Positions 16,499-25,124 of a DNA stretch of 64,000 nt are shown here, in pieces. Every line of letters starts with the position of its first letter. Within the stretch, counting starts at the first letter, position 1. The notes under the pieces were generated by a model. The model had not been told where the DNA came from. It searched no databases and saw nothing but the letters and a program-made list of their open reading frames with translations. The stretch lies in assembly GCF_040560245.1 (NCBI RefSeq), contig NZ_JAKMWP010000011.1; one strand, given 5' to 3'. The translations under genes were made by a program, and so were the position numbers. Source of the DNA: Morganella sibonii. GTDB lineage: Bacteria; Pseudomonadota; Gammaproteobacteria; Enterobacterales; Enterobacteriaceae.

Positions 16499-18076
16499 AT
16501 GACAACGAATATTCATCAGCACCGCATTCTTATCCTCGACTTTGGATCGCAGTACACTCAGCTGATCGCGCGCCGTATCCGTGAAATCGGCGTTTATTGT
16601 GAACTGTGGGCATGGGATGTCACTGAAGAACAGATCCGTAATTTCAATCCGAACGGTATTATTCTCTCCGGCGGCCCGGAAAGCACCACTGAACACAACA
16701 GCCCGCGCGCACCAGAATATGTCTTCAGCGCAGGTGTACCTGTTCTCGGCATCTGCTACGGCATGCAGACCATGTCTATGCAGCTCGGCGGCGCGGTGGA
16801 AACCTCTGACGAGCGCGAGTTCGGTTATGCGCAGGTCGAAATCCGCGAAACCTGCGAACTGTTCCGTGACATCCACGACATGCTGGATGTCAACGGCAAA
16901 CCGCTGCTGGATGTCTGGATGAGCCACGGCGACAAAGTCACCGCTATCCCGTCTGATTTCGTCACTGTTGCCAGCACTGAAACCTGTCCGTTCGCAATCA
17001 TGGCAAACGACGAAAAACGTTTCTATGGCGTGCAGTTCCACCCTGAAGTGACCCATACTCACCAGGGACTGGAAATCCTCAAACGTTTCGTGCTGGATAT
17101 CTGTCAGTGTGAAGCCCTGTGGACGCCGGAAGCCATTATTGAAGACACCGTTATCCGCCTGCGTGAGCAGATCGGTGACGACCACGTCATCCTGGCGCTC
17201 TCCGGCGGCGTGGACTCCTCTGTGACCGCCATGCTGTTAAACCGCGCTATCGGCAAACGTCTGACCTGTGTATTCGTGGATAACGGCTTACTGCGTCTGA
17301 ACGAAGCAGAGCAGGTTATGGAGATGTTCGAAGGCAAATTTGACCTCAATATCATCCACGCCAAAGCGGAAGATCGTTTCCTGAATGCCCTGAAAGGTAT
17401 TGCGGACCCGGAAGCCAAACGTAAAGCTATCGGCCATACATTCATTGAAATTTTTGATGAAGAAGCATCAAAACAGAAACAGGTCAAATGGCTGGCGCAG
17501 GGCACTATCTATCCGGATGTGATTGAATCTGCCGCCTCTGAAACCGGCAAAGCACATGTGATCAAATCCCACCATAACGTCGGTGGCCTGCCGGAGGATA
17601 TGGAACTGGGTCTGGTTGAACCGCTGCGCGAACTGTTCAAAGATGAAGTCCGCCGTATCGGTCTGCAACTCGGTCTGCCGTACGATATGCTGTACCGTCA
17701 TCCGTTCCCGGGCCCGGGTCTGGGTGTCCGCGTACTGGGCGAAGTGAAAAAAGAGTACTGCGATATCCTGCGCCGCGCTGATGCTATCTTTATCGAAGAG
17801 CTGCACAAAGCGGATCTGTACCACAAAGTCAGCCAGGCATTCACTGTCTTCCTGCCGGTACGCTCTGTCGGCGTCATGGGCGATGGCCGTAAATACGACT
17901 GGGTTGTCTCACTGCGTGCAGTCGAAACCATCGACTTTATGACCGCTCACTGGGCACATCTGCCATACGACCTGTTAGGCCGTGTATCCAACCGCATCAT
18001 CAATGAAGTCGACGGCATTTCCCGTGTCGTATACGACGTCAGCGGCAAGCCACCTGCGACGATTGAGTGGGAATAA
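16499..18076 (+). CDS. guaA: GMP synthase (glutamine-hydrolysing)
   Basis: 525 residues from the ATG at 16499 (MTTNIHQHRILILDFGSQ), the same length as E. coli GuaA. The N-terminal class I amidotransferase carries Cys86 in GICYGMQT and the His/Glu pair in FHPEVTH. The ATP-pyrophosphatase domain has the P-loop LSGGVDSS near 235, and the C-terminal dimerisation domain ends PPATIEWE. It converts XMP to GMP using glutamine and ATP. Last gene of the guaBA operon, followed by an intrinsic terminator. Confidence 0.97.
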   Translation: MTTNIHQHRILILDFGSQYTQLIARRIREIGVYCELWAWDVTEEQIRNFNPNGIILSGGPESTTEHNSPRAPEYVFSAGVPVLGICYGMQTMSMQLGGAVETSDEREFGYAQVEIRETCELFRDIHDMLDVNGKPLLDVWMSHGDKVTAIPSDFVTVASTETCPFAIMANDEKRFYGVQFHPEVTHTHQGLEILKRFVLDICQCEALWTPEAIIEDTVIRLREQIGDDHVILALSGGVDSSVTAMLLNRAIGKRLTCVFVDNGLLRLNEAEQVMEMFEGKFDLNIIHAKAEDRFLNALKGIADPEAKRKAIGHTFIEIFDEEASKQKQVKWLAQGTIYPDVIESAASETGKAHVIKSHHNVGGLPEDMELGLVEPLRELFKDEVRRIGLQLGLPYDMLYRHPFPGPGLGVRVLGEVKKEYCDILRRADAIFIEELHKADLYHKVSQAFTVFLPVRSVGVMGDGRKYDWVVSLRAVETIDFMTAHWAHLPYDLLGRVSNRIINEVDGISRVVYDVSGKPPATIEWE

Positions 18077-18122
18077 TCCCCCAATAAGAACTCGCTGGCA
18101 CTGACTGGCAAAATAACTATCT

Positions 18123-18155
18123 AAGCCCATGTAAAAGTGGGCTTTTTTGTTTTTA
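18123..18155 (+). terminator. guaBA intrinsic terminator
   Basis: Stem AAGCCCA / TGGGCTT with an 8-base loop followed by six T, 46 bases after the guaA stop. Confidence 0.85.
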
Positions 18156-18655
18156 TGGCTTGCCGTGTCCGGCACTTATTAGCAGCTTCAGGCACAAGTT
18201 GAATGGGGTATTAAAGTCGGTATTATCGCATCTTGTTACTGGGATATTTACATTATGGCCGGTATACAAAAGATAAAAGAAGAAAAGAGTGATAAATGAC
18301 AAAATGAGATATTTTTGGGATCATCTGAATAACGAATGATTATTAATATACGACGATCAATCTATATCATTTTATTCAGAGCAATAAAACAAAGAAAGAA
18401 TTAATATGCTGTATTTAAGTTAAACTATAATGAACGTATTGTTATCAATACACAGAATATTTTCCGTTTATTCTGTAAAATCCGGCATAAAAGATAAATA
18501 AATCAACAGATAACAAATGTCATTCATTTTTTTTGACTTCTAAAGTCAAATTTGCCATCTGGTCATTATCAGGTGAGAACTTATTATGTTTCCTGTCAGT
18601 AAGTGAGTTTAATACTCAGGCGTTATCAACTTAACTAATTGAACAGGAATATATT
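18156..18655. other. AT-rich 500-bp regulatory intergenic region
   Basis: Between the guaA terminator and the isochorismatase-like gene. No convincing gene was found. It is far more AT-rich than its surroundings, contains the two palindromes and TATAAT listed separately, and leaves a 5' leader of about 200 bases ahead of the downstream gene. Confidence 0.6.
18426..18550 (+). promoter_or_regulatory. Promoter and two palindromes ahead of the 18.6-23 kb cluster
   Basis: TATAAT at 18426-18431 is followed directly by the perfect palindrome GTATTG-TTAT-CAATAC (18436-18451), where transcription would start. A second palindrome, TTTGACTT-CTA-AAGTCAAA (18532-18550), contains a -35-like TTGACT. These look like operators for a dedicated regulator, but no regulator gene lies next to the cluster. 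Binding protein unknown. Confidence 0.45.
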
Positions 18656-19300
18656 ATGTCTAAATTAGAACTGTTAAGTCCGCAAAATTCTGCCGTTATT
18701 TTTATTGATCATCAGCCGCAAATGGCTTTCGGTGTGGCTAATATTGACCGCCAGCAACTGAAAAATAATACTGTTGGTCTGGCAAAAGCAGCAAAAATTT
18801 TCAATGTACCGACCATTTATACCTCTGTTGAAACAGAAAGCTTCAGCGGATATATCTGGCCTGAATTACTGGCTGTCCATCCTGAATCAAAACCTATCGA
18901 ACGTACCTCCATGAACTCCTGGGAAGATCAGAAATTTGTCGAAGCCGTTAAAGCAACCGGTCGTAAAAAATTAGTCATGGCGGCATTATGGACTGAAGTC
19001 TGCTTAAATTTCCCGACCTTAATGGCGATTGAAGCCGGTTATGAAGTTTATATTGTGACTGATGCATCCGGCGGTACGTCAGTTGATGCGCATGAACGTT
19101 CCATTGACCGTATGGTGCAGGCCGGGGCTGTTCCTGTGACCTGGCAGCAGGTATTACTGGAGTACCAGCGTGACTGGGCCCGCAAAGAAACCTATGACGC
19201 GGTGATGGGACTGGTTCAGGAGCACAGCGGTGCTTACGGCATGGGCGTTGATTATGCCTATACCATGGTTCATAAAGCACCTCAGCGCGTTATCAGATAA
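18656..19300 (+). CDS. Isochorismatase-like hydrolase, YcaC-type
   Basis: 214 residues, similar in size and order of motifs to E. coli YcaC (208). Asp in VIFIDHQPQMAFGV near residue 19, the conserved NNTVGLAKAAKIFNVPTI, and the nucleophile Cys in ALWTEVCLNFPTLMAIEAGY near 120, then VTDASGGTS. The Asp-Lys-Cys set is complete enough for an active hydrolase, unlike the second family member at 6.3-6.9 kb. Substrate unknown. First gene of a cluster with an amidohydrolase and an MFS exporter. A terminator follows it, so expression of the next gene may be reduced or separate. Confidence 0.85.
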   Translation: MSKLELLSPQNSAVIFIDHQPQMAFGVANIDRQQLKNNTVGLAKAAKIFNVPTIYTSVETESFSGYIWPELLAVHPESKPIERTSMNSWEDQKFVEAVKATGRKKLVMAALWTEVCLNFPTLMAIEAGYEVYIVTDASGGTSVDAHERSIDRMVQAGAVPVTWQQVLLEYQRDWARKETYDAVMGLVQEHSGAYGMGVDYAYTMVHKAPQRVIR

Positions 19301-19305
19301 CAGCG

Positions 19306-19341
19306 TTATAACCGGGGAGGTCACTCTCCGGTTATTTTTTT
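19306..19341 (+). terminator. Intrinsic terminator after the YcaC-like gene
   Basis: Stem TAACCGG.GAG / CTC.CCGGTTA followed by seven T, immediately after the stop at 19300 and before the same-strand amidohydrolase start at 19403. Confidence 0.8.
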
Positions 19342-19402
19342 ATGACGTTTGTCACAACACGCTTTGATAAGCAGTGAGTTCCTCATAAACAGGAAACACA
19401 TC

Positions 19403-21274
19403 ATGATGAATAAAATCTTCGCATCAAAAATATTTATTAACGGTGAGATTCATACTCTCGATCGTGAAAATCCCGTTGCTCAGGCCGTTGCAGTCCGTGA
19501 CGGTAAATTTATTGCTGTCGGAACCAACGATGAGGCCATGCAGCTCCGGAATGAAGAGACGGAGATTATTGATCTTAAAGGGCGGGTGATTATTCCCGGC
19601 CTGAATGACTCGCACCTTCATCTTATCCGCGGCGGGCTGAACTATAACCTTGAATTACGCTGGGAAGGTGTTCCGTCATTATCGGATGCTCTGGCGATGT
19701 TAAAAGCACAGGCCGATGTGACACCGGCGCCGCAGTGGGTGCGGGTTGTGGGCGGCTGGAGTGAATTTCAGTTTGCCGAAAGACGGATGCCGACATTAGA
19801 CGAAATCAATGCGGTTTCACCGGATACGCCGGTTTTTGTACTGCATCTTTATGACAGTGCGCTGCTGAATAAGGCGGCACTGCGTGTGATTGGTTATACC
19901 AGAGATACGCCAAACCCGCCGGGCGGGGAAATTCAGCGGGATGAGCACGGTAATCCGACCGGGATGCTGATTGCAAAACCCAATGCCATGCTGCTGTACT
20001 CCGCGCTGGCGAAAGGCCCGAAACTGCCGCTGGATTATCAGGTTAACTCAACCCGTCAGTTTATGCGCGAGCTTAACCGCCTCGGGGTAACCAGTGCGAT
20101 TGATGCCGGTGGCGGTTTTCAGAACTACCCGGAAGATTATGAGGTGATCGCGGAACTGGCAAAACAGAATCAGCTGACTATCCGTATCGCCTATAACTTA
20201 TTTACTCAGCGTCCGAAACAGGAACTGGAGGATTTCCGCGAATGGACATCCATGGTGTCGCCGGGGGAGGGAACCGATTTTTTCCGTCACAATGGTGCGG
20301 GGGAAATGCTGGTTTTTTCTGCGGCTGATTTTGAGGATTTTCTGCAACCAAGGCCGGATCTGCCGGACAATATGGATGCGGAACTTGAAGCCGTGATCCG
20401 CCACCTCGTTGAGCACCGCTGGCCGTTCCGTCTGCATGCCACCTATGATGAATCTATCAGCCGCATGCTGGATGTGTTTGAAAAAGTAGATAAAGAGATC
20501 CCGTTTGACGGTCTGCACTGGTTTTTCGATCATGCGGAAACCATCAGTGAAAAAAATATTGAACGGGTAAAAGCCCTGGGCGGCGGATTGGCAATCCAGC
20601 ATCGTATGGCATTCCAGGGGGAATACTTTGCGGACAGATATGGTCATGAAGCGGTGAAACACACGCCGCCGGTGGCAAAAATGCTCAACGCAGACGTACC
20701 GGTCGGTCTGGGAACGGACGCAACACGGGTGGCCAGTTATAACCCGTGGACAGCGCTTTACTGGCTGGTGTCAGGCCGGACAGTCGGCGGTATGAAAATG
20801 TACGATGACAATAACCGGTTAGACAGAGATACCGCGTTAGAGTTATGGACTATCGGCAGTTCCTGGTTCTCTGATGAACAGGGTAAAAAAGGGCAGATTA
20901 AATCAGGGCAGTTTGCGGATTTTATTGCCTTGTCTGACGACTATTTCCGTGTACCGGAAGCAGAAATTAAAGCGATTGAATCCCTGCTGACGGTGGTAAA
21001 CGGCGAGGTTGTTTATGGCAACGGTATTTTCGGACCGCTGGCACCGCCGTCAATTCCGGTTTTACCTGACTGGTCACCGGTTATTAAAGTTCCGGGGCAT
21101 TATTCTTATTTACAGCAGGAAAATAAAGCCGCGATCCTGAATCAGTTACACCAGTGCTGCGGCTCGTGTCACGTGCACGGCCATCAGCATGATATTGCCC
21201 GTAAATCGCCTGTGCCGGTTGCGGATGATAATGCCTTCTGGGGCGCGCTGGGGTGTTCCTGTTTTGCATTTTAA
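19403..21274 (+). CDS. Amidohydrolase, YtcJ-like, with Cys/His-rich tail
   Basis: 623 residues from the ATG at 19403 (AGGAAACAC upstream; a second ATG follows directly). Amidohydrolase_3 fold: N-terminal beta-sandwich strand, metal ligands His71 and His73 in LNDSHLHLIRGG, and downstream metal-site residues in FRLHATYDES, FFDHAETIS and GLGTDATRVAS. The family hydrolyses amide or ester bonds of diverse substrates. The last 45 residues are unusual, with QCCGSCHVHGHQHD and GCSCF, a possible extra metal-binding or redox tail. It lies between the hydrolase and the MFS exporter, suggesting a degradation or detoxification set. Substrate unknown. Confidence 0.85.
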   Translation: MMNKIFASKIFINGEIHTLDRENPVAQAVAVRDGKFIAVGTNDEAMQLRNEETEIIDLKGRVIIPGLNDSHLHLIRGGLNYNLELRWEGVPSLSDALAMLKAQADVTPAPQWVRVVGGWSEFQFAERRMPTLDEINAVSPDTPVFVLHLYDSALLNKAALRVIGYTRDTPNPPGGEIQRDEHGNPTGMLIAKPNAMLLYSALAKGPKLPLDYQVNSTRQFMRELNRLGVTSAIDAGGGFQNYPEDYEVIAELAKQNQLTIRIAYNLFTQRPKQELEDFREWTSMVSPGEGTDFFRHNGAGEMLVFSAADFEDFLQPRPDLPDNMDAELEAVIRHLVEHRWPFRLHATYDESISRMLDVFEKVDKEIPFDGLHWFFDHAETISEKNIERVKALGGGLAIQHRMAFQGEYFADRYGHEAVKHTPPVAKMLNADVPVGLGTDATRVASYNPWTALYWLVSGRTVGGMKMYDDNNRLDRDTALELWTIGSSWFSDEQGKKGQIKSGQFADFIALSDDYFRVPEAEIKAIESLLTVVNGEVVYGNGIFGPLAPPSIPVLPDWSPVIKVPGHYSYLQQENKAAILNQLHQCCGSCHVHGHQHDIARKSPVPVADDNAFWGALGCSCFAF

Positions 21275-21346
21275 TTATTGCTGTGTCTGTTAATACGGTG
21301 GCTGGTGGTGAAACATCAGCCACATTAAACCGGAGATCATATTCAC

Positions 21347-22942
21347 ATGACTAATCCGCAATCATCCGCCTGGTCACCGCTGCGTAACCGTGTTTTCTTT
21401 GTGTTATGGGTGGCGACATTATTTTCTAACATCGGTACATGGATGAATGATGTCGGTGCAGGATGGCTGATGACAAATCTGAGCCCTGATCCTGTCATGA
21501 TCGCGACTATTCAGGCGATGACTACATTACCGGTCTTTTTATTAGCCTTACCGGCCGGGGCTGTTGCTGATATTTTTGATAAGCGCAAGCTGCTTATTAT
21601 TGTCAATATCACGATGCTTTTTGCCGCTGCATTACTGGCTGTTCTGGTTTATTCCGGTGCGGTCAGTATCGGCTGGCTGCTGTTCATTACTTTTATTCTC
21701 GGCGCCGGGGCTGCTTTTTCAGGTCCTGCCTGGCAGGCTATTGTCCCGGGTATTGTCGCGCCTCATGAATTAAAAGCGGGGATCGCATTAAACAGTATGG
21801 GGATTAATATCAGCCGAGCAATCGGCCCGGCACTTGCCGGTGTGCTGATCTCACAGGTGGGGCTTTATCTTCCGTTTGTTCTTAACGCGTTCAGCTTTAT
21901 TGCCATTATTGCGGCGGTGTGGTGGTGGAAAGGGGAGAAGCACAAAGAAAATACCTTACCGGCAGAATCCGTGGTTGCTGCGATGATTTCCGGGCTGCGC
22001 TATGTCCGTTACAGTCCGGCATTAATTAAAACCATTATCAGAGCCGCTGCTTTCTTTATATTTGCCAGTGCTTACTGGGCGATGCTGCCGCTGGTTGCCA
22101 GGGTATCACTTGAGGGTGATGCAACGTTATACGGGATCTTAACCACCAGTATCGGTATCGGAGCGGTCATCGGAGCATTCAGTCTGTCCGCGTTACGCGC
22201 ACGGTTCAGCACCGGAATGTTAGTGACATCCGGGACTGCCGGTACTGTGATTGTGCTGGTGATATTTGCCGTGACCACCTCGGAATATCTGGCGGTTGCA
22301 GGCAGTATTATTGCCGGATTCAGCTGGCTTATCACACTTTCCACCCTGATGGTATCAGCGCAGACAGCGTTGCCGGACTGGGTCAGGGCAAGAGGGCTGG
22401 CGCTTTATCTGACGGTATTTTCCGGCTCAATGGCATCCGGTTCATTAATCTGGGGGCAGATTGCGTCGCACACATCAGTTACGACAGCGCTGCTTGCGGC
22501 GGCTGCCGGTACGGTAGTTGTCTGGCTGTGTGTGCTGAAAGTAAAAATTGATCACGACAATATTAATTTATCGCCTTCTGAGCACCTGATCCTGCCGGAG
22601 GAATTACAGTATTATCCGGAGAATAATAAAAGTCCGGTGATGGTGTGTATTCAGTACAAAGTGAACACAGAGCATCAGACTCAATTTTTTGACCTGATGG
22701 AGCAATTAAAACGGGTCCGGCTCCGTGACGGAGGATATTCAAGAGGATTATTTTCAGTACCGGGTACACGCGATGAATTTATGGAGACATTTATGGTGTC
22801 ATCGCCTGCGGAGCATCACCGTCAGCATAAAAGGGCAACGGTGGATGATCGCCGGATTGACAGTCAGTTAAATGCTATTATTCAAAGCAAAACTGTTGTG
22901 CATTATCTTTCCTATACCCGGGAAACGAAAAAACAGAAATAA
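21347..22942 (+). CDS. MFS exporter (MFS_3/EntS-like) with C-terminal soluble domain
   Basis: 531 residues. The first about 410 form a 12-helix major facilitator of the MFS_3 group: WVATLFSNIGTWMNDVGAGW, LPAGAVADIFDKRK (the loop 2-3 signature), and AFSGPAWQAIVPGIV. Residues about 425-531 form a soluble domain resembling antibiotic-biosynthesis monooxygenase-type ferredoxin-like folds (SPVMVCIQYKVNTEHQTQF), an arrangement common in this MFS group. It probably exports a small molecule. It sits 72 bp after the amidohydrolase, so it likely shares its transcript, and is followed by a hairpin. Confidence 0.85.
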   Translation: MTNPQSSAWSPLRNRVFFVLWVATLFSNIGTWMNDVGAGWLMTNLSPDPVMIATIQAMTTLPVFLLALPAGAVADIFDKRKLLIIVNITMLFAAALLAVLVYSGAVSIGWLLFITFILGAGAAFSGPAWQAIVPGIVAPHELKAGIALNSMGINISRAIGPALAGVLISQVGLYLPFVLNAFSFIAIIAAVWWWKGEKHKENTLPAESVVAAMISGLRYVRYSPALIKTIIRAAAFFIFASAYWAMLPLVARVSLEGDATLYGILTTSIGIGAVIGAFSLSALRARFSTGMLVTSGTAGTVIVLVIFAVTTSEYLAVAGSIIAGFSWLITLSTLMVSAQTALPDWVRARGLALYLTVFSGSMASGSLIWGQIASHTSVTTALLAAAAGTVVVWLCVLKVKIDHDNINLSPSEHLILPEELQYYPENNKSPVMVCIQYKVNTEHQTQFFDLMEQLKRVRLRDGGYSRGLFSVPGTRDEFMETFMVSSPAEHHRQHKRATVDDRRIDSQLNAIIQSKTVVHYLSYTRETKKQK

Positions 22943-22951
22943 AACAGGAAA

Positions 22952-22986
22952 TAAAAAAATCCGGCAATAAATAAGTATTGCCGGAT
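22952..22986 (-). terminator. Terminator between MFS gene and autotransporter
   Basis: Inverted repeat ATCCGGCAATA / TATTGCCGGAT. Seven T follow on the minus strand, so it best serves the autotransporter gene; it may act for both convergent genes. Confidence 0.75.
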
Positions 22987-23009
22987 AGTATCAGATAATT
23001 TAAAAGTGC

Positions 23010-25124
23010 TTACCAATGGTATGAATAACTGAGGCCAACCTGTAAACCATCATTACGGTAATCAGTGGTGTGATAACCGATATCACCGCGAACTGTTGAA
23101 TTCTCATTAATAAAGTAATTTACACCGGCACGGGCATACGGTTTTATATTTTGATTGTCTCCGCGGTCATAAATATAATCAGTATCGTTCACATACTGAA
23201 TATGACCGGTAAATGCATCACGCTGATGGCGGAGTCTGATATCGGCACCGATACCCGCATCCAGTTCTGCGCTCTGATTAACACGGTGTTTTAAATCAAT
23301 ACCAAGCTGTAAATCAAGATTTTTATTCCCGGCACGGCCGTAAGTTGCAGGAAAACTAATGCCATTTGATTCAGTATATCCGGCCCGTGTGACATGGTGA
23401 TATTTAACAGCAGCCAGCGGAGTAACCAGCGTATTTTCGCTGACGTTAATACCGTAACCGGTAGTGAATCTGACATAGTAACCTTTGATATCGGAATTAC
23501 CTTTTCCGGTTTCCGTTCCGCGTTGTGCCCGGCGGATAATTTCCAGATCCTGCTGTAAAAATGCAGCGGAAAGTTCACTGCTAAAGCCGGTATTATCACT
23601 GTTTTTCTGGTAACGTAACCATGTGCCGACGCCGGGATTATTATTTCCGCGGGTATCGTAGCCATCAGCAAGATTCGTATTCACCGCAAAATTCAGTGAT
23701 GCGCCCAGCGTCCAGTTTTCTGCCGGTAAACGGAATGAACCAAATACGCCGGTAGCGACACGGCTGTTCCGGTGAACATTATCGTATTGAGTAAACAGGC
23801 CGGTGCAGTAATTGTCATCGCCCATCCGGCAACGGCTTTCAGCGAGGTTATACAGCGCGGTCTGATACAAATCCAGAACCTGATAGTTACTGTTTGCCAG
23901 TTTTGTCACCGTATTACGGGTTTTGGCGATATCAACAGGATTGGAAATAATAACCTCTCCGGGTCCGGACGGTTCAACCGGCGTCAAAGGTTCAGCCGGC
24001 TCAACGGGTTTGATCGGCTCGACAGGTTTGACCGGCTCAACCGGTGTTGACGGCTCAAGTGGTGTCATCGGCGGTTTATAGTCCAGTTTCCATAAAACAG
24101 CGGATGTTTCATTGTTTTCATTCTGCACATAACCCGCAACGACTCTGCCGTCATCAGAAATTGCTTCAGCGCTGGATTCTCCGGCGAGTTCATCCTGAAC
24201 AGGTTTCAGTTCGTACATCTTTTTTTCACCGGAAACGTAGACAAAGGCACGTTCGGTATCATCTTCATTATAAGACGATCCGACGATAAATTGTCCGTCA
24301 TGTGAAACCGATGACGCACTGGAATACCCGGTATTATCTTTCTTCAGCGTACCGAGATCGCGCATACCTTCTTTATCGGTATGGCGGATGGCATGTGTTT
24401 CATCGTTATTGTCTGTTGCCGAGCCTACGGTAACGAGCCCGTCGGCGGATACCGCATTAGCATTTGACTGGCCTGTGTTATCGTCTCTCAGTGTGCCCAG
24501 GGATACCATGCCGTTATCTGTGGTATATTTAAATGCCTGACCATTACCGGTGATGAAGCGGCCGACAATCACACTACCGTCATAATTAACCCCGTTTGCT
24601 GTTGAGCTTTCAGAATCAGCCTGATTCAGTAATGTTATACCGTCCTGCTCCGTAAAACGGAAAGCCTTTTGGTCTGCAATACCGATAATAGTTTTACCAT
24701 CTCCGGAAATACCCTGTGAGGCGACACTGGTAAATGCCTGTTGATCCGGAATACTTATATCGCCGGTATTGGCAATGTAAATATACATTTTCGATTTGGC
24801 GTTATCATTTGCGTCAACAATATAACCCGTCGCCATATTGCCGTCAGCGGAAAGGCCGGATATATAAATACTGTCATTACCAGTAGTATATTTATTCAGG
24901 TCAACTGAATTACCATTCATAATAAGGAACGGCCGGTAGTTATTATCGGAAACTTCATACGTTCCGGCAACGACACTTCCGTCTGAAGATATTGCAGCAG
25001 CCTGACCAATCTCCTTTATCTGTGAAACATGATAGTCCATTGCGGAAAATGCCAAAGTGCTTTGTGATGTCAGTAATAATGCCAGTAAGGTTTTATTAAA
25101 GTATTTTTTATGTTTTTCAGACAT
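23010..25124 (-). CDS. Autotransporter with HAF-type repeat passenger
   Basis: 704 residues. Signal-peptide-like start (LLALLLTSQSTLAFSAM). Residues about 30-340 consist of repeats of the form SADGxVVxG (ISSDGSVVAGTYE, LSADGNMATGYI, VSADGLVTVGSA, ISDDGRVVAGYV), the HAF beta-propeller-like motif. A Pro/Val/Glu-rich linker at about 355-395 (VEPVKPVEPIKPVEP) precedes a C-terminal beta-barrel of about 270 residues ending SYSYHW, an aromatic outer-membrane signature. It is therefore a type Va-like surface or secreted protein. No catalytic motif is visible. It stands alone beside a 1.2-kb AT-rich gap and near the YadA-like gene. Confidence 0.85.
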   Translation of the reverse strand: MSEKHKKYFNKTLLALLLTSQSTLAFSAMDYHVSQIKEIGQAAAISSDGSVVAGTYEVSDNNYRPFLIMNGNSVDLNKYTTGNDSIYISGLSADGNMATGYIVDANDNAKSKMYIYIANTGDISIPDQQAFTSVASQGISGDGKTIIGIADQKAFRFTEQDGITLLNQADSESSTANGVNYDGSVIVGRFITGNGQAFKYTTDNGMVSLGTLRDDNTGQSNANAVSADGLVTVGSATDNNDETHAIRHTDKEGMRDLGTLKKDNTGYSSASSVSHDGQFIVGSSYNEDDTERAFVYVSGEKKMYELKPVQDELAGESSAEAISDDGRVVAGYVQNENNETSAVLWKLDYKPPMTPLEPSTPVEPVKPVEPIKPVEPAEPLTPVEPSGPGEVIISNPVDIAKTRNTVTKLANSNYQVLDLYQTALYNLAESRCRMGDDNYCTGLFTQYDNVHRNSRVATGVFGSFRLPAENWTLGASLNFAVNTNLADGYDTRGNNNPGVGTWLRYQKNSDNTGFSSELSAAFLQQDLEIIRRAQRGTETGKGNSDIKGYYVRFTTGYGINVSENTLVTPLAAVKYHHVTRAGYTESNGISFPATYGRAGNKNLDLQLGIDLKHRVNQSAELDAGIGADIRLRHQRDAFTGHIQYVNDTDYIYDRGDNQNIKPYARAGVNYFINENSTVRGDIGYHTTDYRNDGLQVGLSYSYHW

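Noticed and set aside
16496..17185. 229-codon ORF antisense to guaA
   Set aside because: Shadow of a highly conserved gene; no independent start signal.
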